Shown here: one piece after another, positions 15,588 to 22,012 of the stretch
How positions within the stretch are numbered: position 1 is the first letter of the stretch
How the letters are laid out: each line of letters opens with the position of its first letter
Assembly (NCBI GenBank): GCA_046350455.1
Contig: JAXMAM010000034.1
Location: 1 to 29,199, forward strand
Source: CAZXGD01 sp046350455
Lineage (GTDB): Bacteria > Planctomycetota > Phycisphaerae > Phycisphaerales > SM1A02
Direction of reading: 5' to 3'
Length of the DNA: 29,199 nt
Notes under the pieces: model-generated
The model's input: the letters and a program-made list of their open reading frames with translations, nothing else
Databases searched by the model: none
What the model was told of the DNA's origin: nothing
Translations under genes and position numbers: made by a program

Positions 15588-16637
15588 GTGCCCGGCATGC
15601 CCCGGCCTCCACCGCAGGCAGACCGCGGCTCGGCGGTGCGGGTGCTGCTCTGGCTGGCTGGGCTGGCCATGCTGGCTCCTGCAGCGGCATGGCTCCTTGG
15701 GCAGGTGTGCCGCGACCAATGGGAGTGGAGCCAGTACCTGTTCTGGATCCCTGCGTGTGGCGCCGCGGCGTGCGCTGCAGCGGCCTTTGCGTTCCTGGCG
15801 GCTGTTGGCACGCGCCTGGCACGCGGAGCGGCGGCTGTCTCAGCGGTGCTGGCTGCACTGGCTGTGTGCGCCACGCTGTGGTGGGACGTGGGCTGGGGGG
15901 TGCTGGCTGCCAGTGCAGAGCCCCAGACCACGGCAGGCGCTGCGCCGCCACCAGCGCTGGCTGCGCAGCCAGAACACGTGGTGCTGCTGCACTGGAACGG
16001 CCGTGCGCCAGGCGCCACCGCTGGCCAGCGCGGCAAGGCGCTGGTGAGCGTGCCAGCGGACATCTACGTCATCACCAATCCAGGCGCCATGAACCGCGTG
16101 GCCCCAGAGGATGAGTGGAAGCCTCCGGGGTACGTCATGATGCAGCGAGGCACCGTGGCCATCCTCTCGCGGTGGCCGGTGATCAACATCCGGCTTCTGG
16201 GCGCTGTCAACATGGCGCCGCGGCAGGATGCGGCCATCCACCTGGCGGAGGTGGCGCTGCCGCAGGGACCGCTGCGCATCCTGGTGGTGGACCTGCCTTC
16301 GCCGGTCGAACTGCCCCGAGCAGCGGTGGCACAGGTGGTGCGCCAGATCCTGGCGGCGCATCCTGATCTCCCGCCCGTGCACGCGCTGGTGGGGGACGTG
16401 AACTCGCTGCAGCGCAGCGTGATCTTTGACGCACTGCCTTCCACGCTGCAGGCCGCCCCACCGTGGCGCTGTGTGGGGTGGCAGGGCACGTTTCCTGCCA
16501 GCCTTCCGCTGTGGCGCATCGACGCCATGCGCGCAGCCCCACCCTGGGAGCTGGTGCGCAGCCAGTCTGTGGACGTCGGCGCACCGGGCCACCTCTCGCA
16601 GCTGGGCGTGCTGCAGCACCAGCCTTCTGGCAGGTAG
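15588..16637 (+). CDS. Membrane protein with degenerate endonuclease/exonuclease/phosphatase (EEP)-like domain
   Basis: The 349-residue product has three hydrophobic helices at about 16-40, 50-75 and 80-105, then a soluble domain, probably outside the membrane. The domain follows the EEP pattern: VVLLHWNGRAPG (131-142) at the place of the N-x-x start strand, ILSRWPV (192-198), LVGDVNSLQRSVIFDALPS (267-285) with the GDxN motif, GTFPASLPLWRIDAM (300-314) with the RID motif, and a final strand GHLSQLGVL (334-342). Several catalytic residues seem lost: the LQE glutamate is replaced in DIYVITNP, the inner-strand histidine by VVDLPS, and SDH by PGHLS. So it may bind a ligand without cutting. Start GTG 15588 has GAGG seven bases upstream; ATG 15597 is the alternative. 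It starts nine bases after the bisphosphate nucleotidase, probably one transcript. Fold assignment is moderate; function unknown. Confidence 0.65.
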   Translation: MPGMPRPPPQADRGSAVRVLLWLAGLAMLAPAAAWLLGQVCRDQWEWSQYLFWIPACGAAACAAAAFAFLAAVGTRLARGAAAVSAVLAALAVCATLWWDVGWGVLAASAEPQTTAGAAPPPALAAQPEHVVLLHWNGRAPGATAGQRGKALVSVPADIYVITNPGAMNRVAPEDEWKPPGYVMMQRGTVAILSRWPVINIRLLGAVNMAPRQDAAIHLAEVALPQGPLRILVVDLPSPVELPRAAVAQVVRQILAAHPDLPPVHALVGDVNSLQRSVIFDALPSTLQAAPPWRCVGWQGTFPASLPLWRIDAMRAAPPWELVRSQSVDVGAPGHLSQLGVLQHQPSGR

Positions 16638-16664
16638 TGCGCGCCCGGTCCGGCGTCTCGCGGT

Positions 16665-17426
16665 CTATTCCTTGGACTTCTCCAGCGTGCCCCACCACTG
16701 TGAGTACTGCACCAGCTGGGCGGAAGGATCCAGCACATCCATGGGGAGCGAGTCGCGCAGCTGGTTGCCAGCGTCGTACCACCAGTCGGTGCTGATGTCT
16801 GCGAACAGCCGATTGCAGCCGCTCACATGGTTGAAGTCGGATTGCGTGCGCAGGCCATCGGTCAGCAGCAGGAGTTCGTGGCCTTCGGTCAGGCGGTTGC
16901 GGGCGCCATCGTGCTTTACATGCCCGGCGTAGTGGTAGTTGGTGTAGATGCGCGCGGTGGTTGGATCGCGGTACGCCGCTGCGTAGCGCTCAAAGGCGTG
17001 ATCGCCATGATGGCTGGGGCAGTACAGGCATTCGGTGCAGCTCAGGTATCCGCTGCCAGCCAGCCAGCCCAGGCCATCCCACGGATTGATGGCGGTCACA
17101 GCAGACGAAGCCTCTGGACCAAGCGTGGCAGCCATGAGTTCCTGCGGCTTCAGCGTGGCTGGCTCTGCATTCACGCTGGCTGGGAGCCAATCGTTGTGGG
17201 AGTCAGCCCAGCTGGTGACCGCGATGCCGATCTGGTGCATGTTGCTGGCGCAGTGAATGCGCAACGCGGCCTCGCGCACATGGCGCAGGGCTGGCATCAG
17301 CATGGCGGTCAGCAGCGCCACCACCGCAAGGCATACGATCAACTCCACCAGGGTGAAGGCACGTCCAACGCGTCGCGCTGCGGCACGTGGACAAGCAATC
17401 AGGTCTGGACGACGGTTGCAGCTCAT
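16665..17426 (-). CDS. Prepilin-type N-terminal cleavage/methylation (DUF1559-like) protein
   Basis: A type II/IV pilin-like secreted protein of 253 residues. A basic leader (ARRVGRA) precedes the type IV prepilin signal FTLVELIVCLAVVALLTAML (24-43); cleavage by prepilin peptidase is expected between A23 and F24. The following helix (RHVREAALRIHCASNMHQIG) and the late motif NHVSGCNRLFADIS (199-212) match the layout of the DUF1559/prepilin proteins that are amplified in planctomycetes (H-x-G-x-N-x-L-F-x-D-G). The middle has a Cys cluster CTECLYC (130-136). These proteins are thought to form surface pseudopili or secretion parts; this one's role is unknown. Start ATG 17426; GGGAGAG lies about 13 bases upstream, rather far. 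The gene is divergent from the ECF sigma factor gene with 204 bases between, and convergent with the EEP-like gene. Confidence 0.85.
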   Translation of the reverse strand: MSCNRRPDLIACPRAAARRVGRAFTLVELIVCLAVVALLTAMLMPALRHVREAALRIHCASNMHQIGIAVTSWADSHNDWLPASVNAEPATLKPQELMAATLGPEASSAVTAINPWDGLGWLAGSGYLSCTECLYCPSHHGDHAFERYAAAYRDPTTARIYTNYHYAGHVKHDGARNRLTEGHELLLLTDGLRTQSDFNHVSGCNRLFADISTDWWYDAGNQLRDSLPMDVLDPSAQLVQYSQWWGTLEKSKE

Positions 17427-17537
17427 CGGTCCGACACTTCTCTCCCACCACAGTGGGTCGGTTGAAACCGCGGCGAAGGTCCGCGGAATTCTTCCGTCTT
17501 TGCGTATGATGCCACATATTCCCCGAACCCAAAGCCA

Positions 17538-17550
17538 ATTCGGGCCGAAT
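17538..17550. promoter_or_regulatory. 13-base palindrome between the prepilin and sigma factor genes
   Basis: ATTCGG-G-CCGAAT is perfectly symmetric about a central G. It lies in the 204-base divergent region, 80 bases before the sigma factor ATG and 112 before the prepilin ATG. It is a candidate operator for one or both genes. In the same region CCGCGG occurs twice (17468-17473, 17481-17486). No binding protein can be named. Confidence 0.3.
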
Positions 17551-17630
17551 AAGCCTGAATGGTGTTGGGGCTCGGGTTTGTTTCCAGCCCCCCTTTGGAG
17601 CGGCCCATTCGTGGGCCAGAACGCCTCACC

Positions 17631-18197
17631 ATGGATCTGCAAGACCAGCAGGACTGGGCCTTTATGCAGAGGGTCGCCCAAGGCGACGAAACTGCCATGG
17701 GGGAACTCTATGACCGGTTTGGCGGGCTGGTGTTCAAGGCAGCCCGCCAGGTGATGCCCAGTCGGGCAGAGGCAGATGACGCAGTCCAGGAGACCTTCAT
17801 CCGCCTCTGGCAGACCGCAGACCGGTTTGATCCCCACCGTGCCAAGCTGGTCACCTGGGTCATGCTCATTGCGCGCCGGCACCTGATTGACCGGCTCCGC
17901 CGCAAGAGCGCCCGGCCAGAACAGCTGGGATACGACGCCACCAGCGAGGTTCTGGGACCCGAGCACGACACGCCAGAGCCAGGTGGCTCGCACGATCTGG
18001 AGACACTTCGCCGCCGGGTGGCAGAACTTCCCGATCTGCAACGTGTGGTGATTGAGCGAACCTACTTACAGGGCTTTACGTTGAGGGAAGTCAGCGAGCA
18101 GTTGGGCACCCCCTTGGGAACGGTAAAGAGTGCGCTGAGCCGCGGATTGGCACGCCTGCGCGACCGTCTGGCAGGGGAGAATGCGCCAAGTGCATGA
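17631..18197 (+). CDS. ECF (sigma-70 family, SigK-like) RNA polymerase sigma factor
   Basis: A 188-residue sigma factor with only regions 2 and 4. Region 2 (about 26-92) holds ELYDRFGGLVFKAARQVM, DDAVQETFIRLWQ (49-61) and the -10 recognition helix WVMLIARRHLIDRLRR (76-91). Region 4 (about 130-180) holds LPDLQRVVIERTYLQGFTLR and the helix-turn-helix VSEQLGTPLGTVKSALSRGL (154-173). It directs RNA polymerase to stress- or envelope-signal promoters and is likely held inactive by the anti-sigma factor encoded two frames downstream. ATG 17631 was chosen because the region-2 domain starts right after it; there is no clear Shine-Dalgarno. Its stop TGA overlaps the ATG of a 38-codon ORF. Targets are unknown; autoregulation and control of the divergent prepilin gene are inferences. 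Confidence 0.95.
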   Translation: MDLQDQQDWAFMQRVAQGDETAMGELYDRFGGLVFKAARQVMPSRAEADDAVQETFIRLWQTADRFDPHRAKLVTWVMLIARRHLIDRLRRKSARPEQLGYDATSEVLGPEHDTPEPGGSHDLETLRRRVAELPDLQRVVIERTYLQGFTLREVSEQLGTPLGTVKSALSRGLARLRDRLAGENAPSA

Positions 18198-18310
18198 AGT
18201 GTCAGGATTCCAGCAGCCGGAAGGCGCGCAAGACCGAATACACCCCCGACCGGTTCCTGTTGCTGCGCGAAAGCAGCATCGGTCGGTGGACTGAGCAGTT
18301 GTTCTCATGA
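18194..18310 (+). CDS. 38-residue small ORF bridging sigma and anti-sigma genes
   Basis: ATG 18194-18196 overlaps the sigma factor stop (18195-18197) as ATGA, and its own stop TGA 18308-18310 overlaps the anti-sigma ATG (18307-18309), again as ATGA. The frame is open between them with no other stop. The peptide starts MKCQDSSSRKARKTEY and ends GRWTEQLFS. It is basic in the first half (RKARK), has one Cys, no membrane segment and no known domain. It fills the whole 109-base gap. It could be a functional peptide (for example a modulator of the sigma/anti-sigma pair) or just a coupling ORF that carries ribosomes from the sigma to the anti-sigma start, which lacks a good Shine-Dalgarno sequence. 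Chance is possible, since a 38-codon frame is short. Confidence 0.5.
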   Translation: MKCQDSSSRKARKTEYTPDRFLLLRESSIGRWTEQLFS

Positions 18311-19185
18311 GTTTCCCCGATCACAAGCGTCTGGATGAGTTGAAGCAGCAGGCCGCCCTGGAGGCTCTGGGGATGCTGAGCGAGGCAGAGTCCGCACAGC
18401 TGGACCGCGATTTCCGCGATCTTCCCAGCTCGGTGCAGGCTGAGCTTCGCCGCATGCAGGCTGACATCGCGACCGACCCGACCTTCCTGTCAGCAGAGGA
18501 TCCGCAGCCGTCCCTCCGTGCCCGCACGGTGGCGGCGGTCATGACGGAGATCGAGCACCAGGACTCGCAGCTGGCGCCCATTGCGCAGATCGGCGCGCCT
18601 GTGCGCCGGATGTCCGGCCGCACGCCCGTGCGCTCCATTGACGCCAACGAGCTCATGCAGCAGGCCATGGCCGCAGCCACCGCCAAGGCGGATTCGCTGC
18701 GCTTTGCCCGCACCGCCTACTGGTGGCGCGCGGCTGCCATCGCTCTGGCTGCCGCGCTCATCGTGGCCATCTACTTTGAGCGCCAGGCCAACCTGTGGGG
18801 CCAGCGCGTGGGTGACGTGGCCCTGCAGCGCGACTCGCGCCAGGAGCTGATGAAGCTGCTGCAGGCACGCGGTCTGAGTGAGCTGGCTGAGACCGCAGAC
18901 AAGGTGCGCGGCATGCGCGCGGTGGCCACGGACGGAGCTGGCTCTGGCACCGTGCTGGTGGACACCCGCACAGGCGACGGCATGCTGATGACCATGGGCC
19001 TGACCAAGGGCCAGAAGTACACGCTGCGCGTCACTCGTGAGGATGGCCACAAGGAGGTCATCGCCACGGTGGTGCCCAACGAGAGCTTCAGCGCTGTGGC
19101 TTTGGACACCAAGTCCATCCCTGCGCTGCTCACTGGTCAGATTGAACTGGTGGACAGCCGCGGCATCGTGGTGCTGAGCACCTGA
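18307..19185 (+). CDS. RskA-type membrane anti-sigma factor
   Basis: The 292-residue product has a cytoplasmic N-terminal part of about 135 residues, one membrane helix (about 138-157, YWWRAAAIALAAALIVAIYF), a predicted coiled-coil stretch (158-190) and an extracytoplasmic beta domain (about 205-292). The beta domain has TVLVDTRTGDGMLMTMGLTK, typical of the RskA C-terminal domain. The N-terminus LDELKQQAALEALGMLSEAE (9-28) resembles the helix that binds the sigma factor in RskA proteins; there is no zinc-binding HxxxCxxC motif. It probably sequesters the upstream ECF sigma and releases it after proteolysis; rseP, 12 kb away, is one candidate protease, though this is inference. Start ATG 18307 overlaps the stop of the 38-codon ORF. 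Confidence 0.85.
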   Translation: MSFPDHKRLDELKQQAALEALGMLSEAESAQLDRDFRDLPSSVQAELRRMQADIATDPTFLSAEDPQPSLRARTVAAVMTEIEHQDSQLAPIAQIGAPVRRMSGRTPVRSIDANELMQQAMAAATAKADSLRFARTAYWWRAAAIALAAALIVAIYFERQANLWGQRVGDVALQRDSRQELMKLLQARGLSELAETADKVRGMRAVATDGAGSGTVLVDTRTGDGMLMTMGLTKGQKYTLRVTREDGHKEVIATVVPNESFSAVALDTKSIPALLTGQIELVDSRGIVVLST

Positions 19186-19212
19186 CGCACGGTCAGTTCC
19201 CGCGGCACGCGC

Positions 19213-21195
19213 CTATTCGGCCCTGCGGCTCCACTCAAACTCAAGCGGCTCCAGCTCCTGCTGGAGCCGTTCTCGTTCCTGGGCCAGCTTCTGCGATCGC
19301 GCGGCATCTGCATAGACCTTGGGATCCATCAGGGCCTCGTCTATCTCGCGCGTGCGCGTCTCGATGGCGGTGATGCGCGCCTCGATGGCGTCTGTGGTCA
19401 TCTTCTGCGCTGCGGATGGCTTGCCGCCGCCGGATGGCTTGGAACTGCTTTGCGCTGGGCGCGCAGCCTGCGCCGCCTTGGCCGCAGCGGCCTTCTGCGC
19501 AGCCTTGGCTGTGGCGGCGCGTGCGTCTGCCTCGCGCTGCTGGCGCTCCTGCTCCTCGCGCTCCTCCCACTCGCTCCACGAGCCTTCGAACACGCGGGCG
19601 CCGCCGTGGCCGTCCAGGATCACCAGGCGGTCGCAGCAGGCGTCCAGCAGGGCGCGGTCGTGGCTGATGAGGAGCACAGCGCCGTCAAAGCCGCCATCTT
19701 CGGGCGGCGTGCCCAGCGCCAGTTCCAGACGCTCCGCGCTGGGGATGTCCAGATGGTTGGTGGGCTCGTCCAGCACGATGAGGTTGTTGGCGGCGCTCAC
19801 CAGGCCAGCGATGACCATGCGGCCGCGCTCGCCACCAGAGAGGTTGCCCACGCACTTCTCCTGTTCCGGACCGCTGAACAGGAATGCGCCCGCCAGGTTG
19901 CGCGCCTGCTGCTCGCTGGCGCGCAGGGCGCCTTCGTTGCTGGCGATGACGCGCTGCAGGTACTGCCACACGGTCAGCATGGGATCAATGTGGTCCTGCG
20001 TCTGGCGGAAGTAGCCAACCTTCAGCTGCGGGCTCACCTTCAGCACGCCGCTGTCTGCTGGAATCTCGCCCAGCAGCGTGCGGATCAGCGTGGTCTTGCC
20101 AGCGCCATTGGGGCCCACGATGCCAATGCGGTCGCCGGCTGCGATGGTCAGGTCCAGGTTGTGGAACAGCACCTTGTCGCCGTAGCGCTTGGAGAGGCCC
20201 TCGGCGCGCGCCACGTGGTCGCCCACGCGCGGAGCCTTGGGCAGCTCCAGGTTCATGGTGTCCAGCTCCATGGGGCGGGCGCCCAGCTCGTCGCGCTTGA
20301 AGCGCTCCAGGCGGGTGGCGCGGCCGCGGGCCTGCTTGGCGCGCTGGCCGGCCTTGTAGCGGCGGATGTACTCCTCCTCGCTCCGCACGCGGTCCATCTG
20401 CTTGTCGTAGTTGCGCTGGCTGGTCAGCATGCGCTCGCGGCGCAGGTTGATGAAGTCGTGGTAGTTGCCGGGGTACTCGCGCACGCGGCCCATGTCCACT
20501 TCCACAATGCGGTGCACCACGTTGTCCAGCAGGCGGCGGTCGTGGCTGACCAGCAGCACTGCGCCTGGATACTCCTCGGAGAGGAAGTGCTCCAGCCAGC
20601 GGCGGCCAGCGATGTCCAGGTGATTGGTGGGCTCGTCCAGCAGCAGCAGGTCTGGCTGCTCCAGCAGCAGGCGTGCCAGCCCCACGCGCGCGCGCTGCCC
20701 GCCGCTCAGCTTGGTCACCGGAATGTTGAACTGCTCGTCCTCAAAGCCAAGGCCGTGCAGCGTCTCGTCAATGCGGTGGTCAATGGCGTAGCCACCAGCG
20801 CGCTCGATCTCCTCCTCCAGCCGCGCCTGGCGCTTCATGAGCTGCTCCAGCGCTGGCCCCTCGGCGGTGGCCATGTCGTCGTACAGCTTCTCCATCTCGC
20901 GGTGCAGGCGGTCCAGCTCTGTGAAGGCGCGCGCGGCGGCGTGGCGCAGCGTGTCCTCGGGGTCCAGCTTTGGATCCTGCGAGAGGTACCCCACCCGCGC
21001 GCCGCGCTGCATCTGCACGCTGCCATCGTCCGGCTGGAAGATTCCAGCCAGGATCTTCATGAGCGTGCTCTTGCCGCCGCCGTTGCGGCCCACCAGGCCC
21101 ACCTTCTCGCTGGGCTCCAGGCCCACGGTGGCGCCGTCCAGCACGATGTGGGTGCCGTAGCCGTGGCGGATGTTGCTGAGCGTGGCGATGGGCAT
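19213..21195 (-). CDS. ABC-F family ATPase, Uup-like
   Basis: A cytoplasmic two-domain ATPase without membrane segments, of the ABC-F class that acts on ribosomes. Domain 1: Walker A GRNGGGKST (36-44), LSGGQ (163-167), Walker B LLLLDEPTNHLD (183-194), H-loop SHDR (217-220). The linker (about 245-320, rich in R/K/E) is the part that reaches the P-site tRNA in homologues. Domain 2: Walker A GPNGAGKTT (361-369), LSGGE (452-456), VLDEPTNHLDI (474-484), SHDR (511-514). An Ala/Lys/Gln-rich stretch (560-585) leads to a C-terminal coiled coil (about 600-655), the feature that suggests the Uup branch. Length 660. ATG 21195 was chosen by fit to the family (MPIATLSNIRHGYG). Both ATPase sites look intact. 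Its start is 27 bases from the start of the divergent gene. Confidence 0.94.
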   Translation of the reverse strand: MPIATLSNIRHGYGTHIVLDGATVGLEPSEKVGLVGRNGGGKSTLMKILAGIFQPDDGSVQMQRGARVGYLSQDPKLDPEDTLRHAAARAFTELDRLHREMEKLYDDMATAEGPALEQLMKRQARLEEEIERAGGYAIDHRIDETLHGLGFEDEQFNIPVTKLSGGQRARVGLARLLLEQPDLLLLDEPTNHLDIAGRRWLEHFLSEEYPGAVLLVSHDRRLLDNVVHRIVEVDMGRVREYPGNYHDFINLRRERMLTSQRNYDKQMDRVRSEEEYIRRYKAGQRAKQARGRATRLERFKRDELGARPMELDTMNLELPKAPRVGDHVARAEGLSKRYGDKVLFHNLDLTIAAGDRIGIVGPNGAGKTTLIRTLLGEIPADSGVLKVSPQLKVGYFRQTQDHIDPMLTVWQYLQRVIASNEGALRASEQQARNLAGAFLFSGPEQEKCVGNLSGGERGRMVIAGLVSAANNLIVLDEPTNHLDIPSAERLELALGTPPEDGGFDGAVLLISHDRALLDACCDRLVILDGHGGARVFEGSWSEWEEREEQERQQREADARAATAKAAQKAAAAKAAQAARPAQSSSKPSGGGKPSAAQKMTTDAIEARITAIETRTREIDEALMDPKVYADAARSQKLAQERERLQQELEPLEFEWSRRAE

Positions 21196-21222
21196 GGCTG
21201 GGGTGGAGAAGGGTACGCTCGA

Positions 21223-21657
21223 ATGGTGAACTTCTGGAAGCGTCCGCGAACTCTGGTGCTTTCGGCCCTCATGCTGGTGGCCGCCTGGCTGATCTGGCGG
21301 CAGAGCCGCGAGCAGGCCACGGCTGGCAGCCAGGCTGTGGCGCAGTGGGTGCAGGACGCGGTGCACAGCGCTGCGGCCACGCGCGATGCGCCGCTGGCGC
21401 TGGGAGGCACAGAACCTGTGGTGGCGGACGCGCTGGCAGCCTGGGTGCGCAGCGCGCAGCCGGCCAACGTGCTGGGGGACCCCGCGGTGGAGGTGATGGT
21501 GATCCCCAAGGACATGTTTGGCGGCAGCAGCGGGGCGGCCACGCACCGGGTGACCGTGAAGCTGCGCGGGCAGCAGGCCACGCTCCTGGTGGAGTGGGAT
21601 GGCACGCGGGCGCGCGGCGTGGGCTTTGAGCGCGGTGCGCCGCCGCCAGGCGGCTAG
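21223..21657 (+). CDS. Hypothetical membrane-anchored protein, 144 residues
   Basis: I recognise no family. A basic start (MVNFWKRPRT) is followed by one hydrophobic helix (about 10-25) and an extracytoplasmic domain with Ala-rich helix (30-50) and beta-type end (HRVTVKLRGQQATLLVEWDG). GAGAAGGG lies about ten bases upstream of ATG 21223. The start is only 27 bases from the divergent ABC-F start, and the stop overlaps the stop of the opposite gene (CTAG at 21654-21657). Codon-position composition is like the neighbours, which supports a real gene. Confidence 0.65.
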   Translation: MVNFWKRPRTLVLSALMLVAAWLIWRQSREQATAGSQAVAQWVQDAVHSAAATRDAPLALGGTEPVVADALAAWVRSAQPANVLGDPAVEVMVIPKDMFGGSSGAATHRVTVKLRGQQATLLVEWDGTRARGVGFERGAPPPGG

Positions 21658-21959
21658 GGCTCGCGGACGCGGACGTTTTCACGCTGGGGTGCGCTGGCCT
21701 GCCGCGCTGCGGTGCGCCGTGCCGCCAGCATGGCGCGGACCATGAGCCAGGCCATGACGCCCACCAGCACCACCGCGCCGCAGCCAACCGCAAACAATCC
21801 CACGGGAATCAGAAGAACCAGCAGCACGATGGCGGTCAGCACCCCCAGCAGGCGCTGCACGATGCGCCACCCAGGTGAGGAGGCGCCGCCGCCCTCGGGG
21901 CTGCCAGCTGGCTCCCCGATGCGAATCTCCTTCACCACGATGGTGCGTGGCTCATCCAC
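21654..21959 (-). CDS. Hypothetical small membrane protein with two helices, 101 residues
   Basis: I recognise no family. A short soluble N-terminus (MDEPRTIVVKEIRIGEPAG) is followed by two hydrophobic helices at about 36-56 and 58-80 and a basic tail (ARRTAARQ). Start is GTG 21959; no Shine-Dalgarno is seen. It lies divergent from dnaE with 53 bases between starts and ends with a four-base convergent overlap with the previous gene. The clear helix pattern supports coding. Confidence 0.6.
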   Translation of the reverse strand: MDEPRTIVVKEIRIGEPAGSPEGGGASSPGWRIVQRLLGVLTAIVLLVLLIPVGLFAVGCGAVVLVGVMAWLMVRAMLAARRTAARQASAPQRENVRVREP

Positions 21960-22002
21960 GGAGCCACATCGTAGCCGCGCCGGGCCATACCATGCCTGCG
22001 GG

Positions 22003-22008
22003 AAGGAG
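22003..22008 (+). promoter_or_regulatory. Shine-Dalgarno AAGGAG that fixes the dnaE start
   Basis: AAGGAG stands four bases before ATG 22013 (MQSTQTQ). It favours this start over the in-frame upstream ATG at 21992 and the longer open frame before it. It is one of the few strong ribosome-binding sites in the window. Confidence 0.7.
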
Positions 22009-22012
22009 TCCC

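Noticed and set aside
19450..21222. Long upstream extension of the 144-residue plus-strand gene
   Set aside because: It runs antisense to the ABC-F ATPase; the coding-like part begins at ATG 21223 with a membrane helix.
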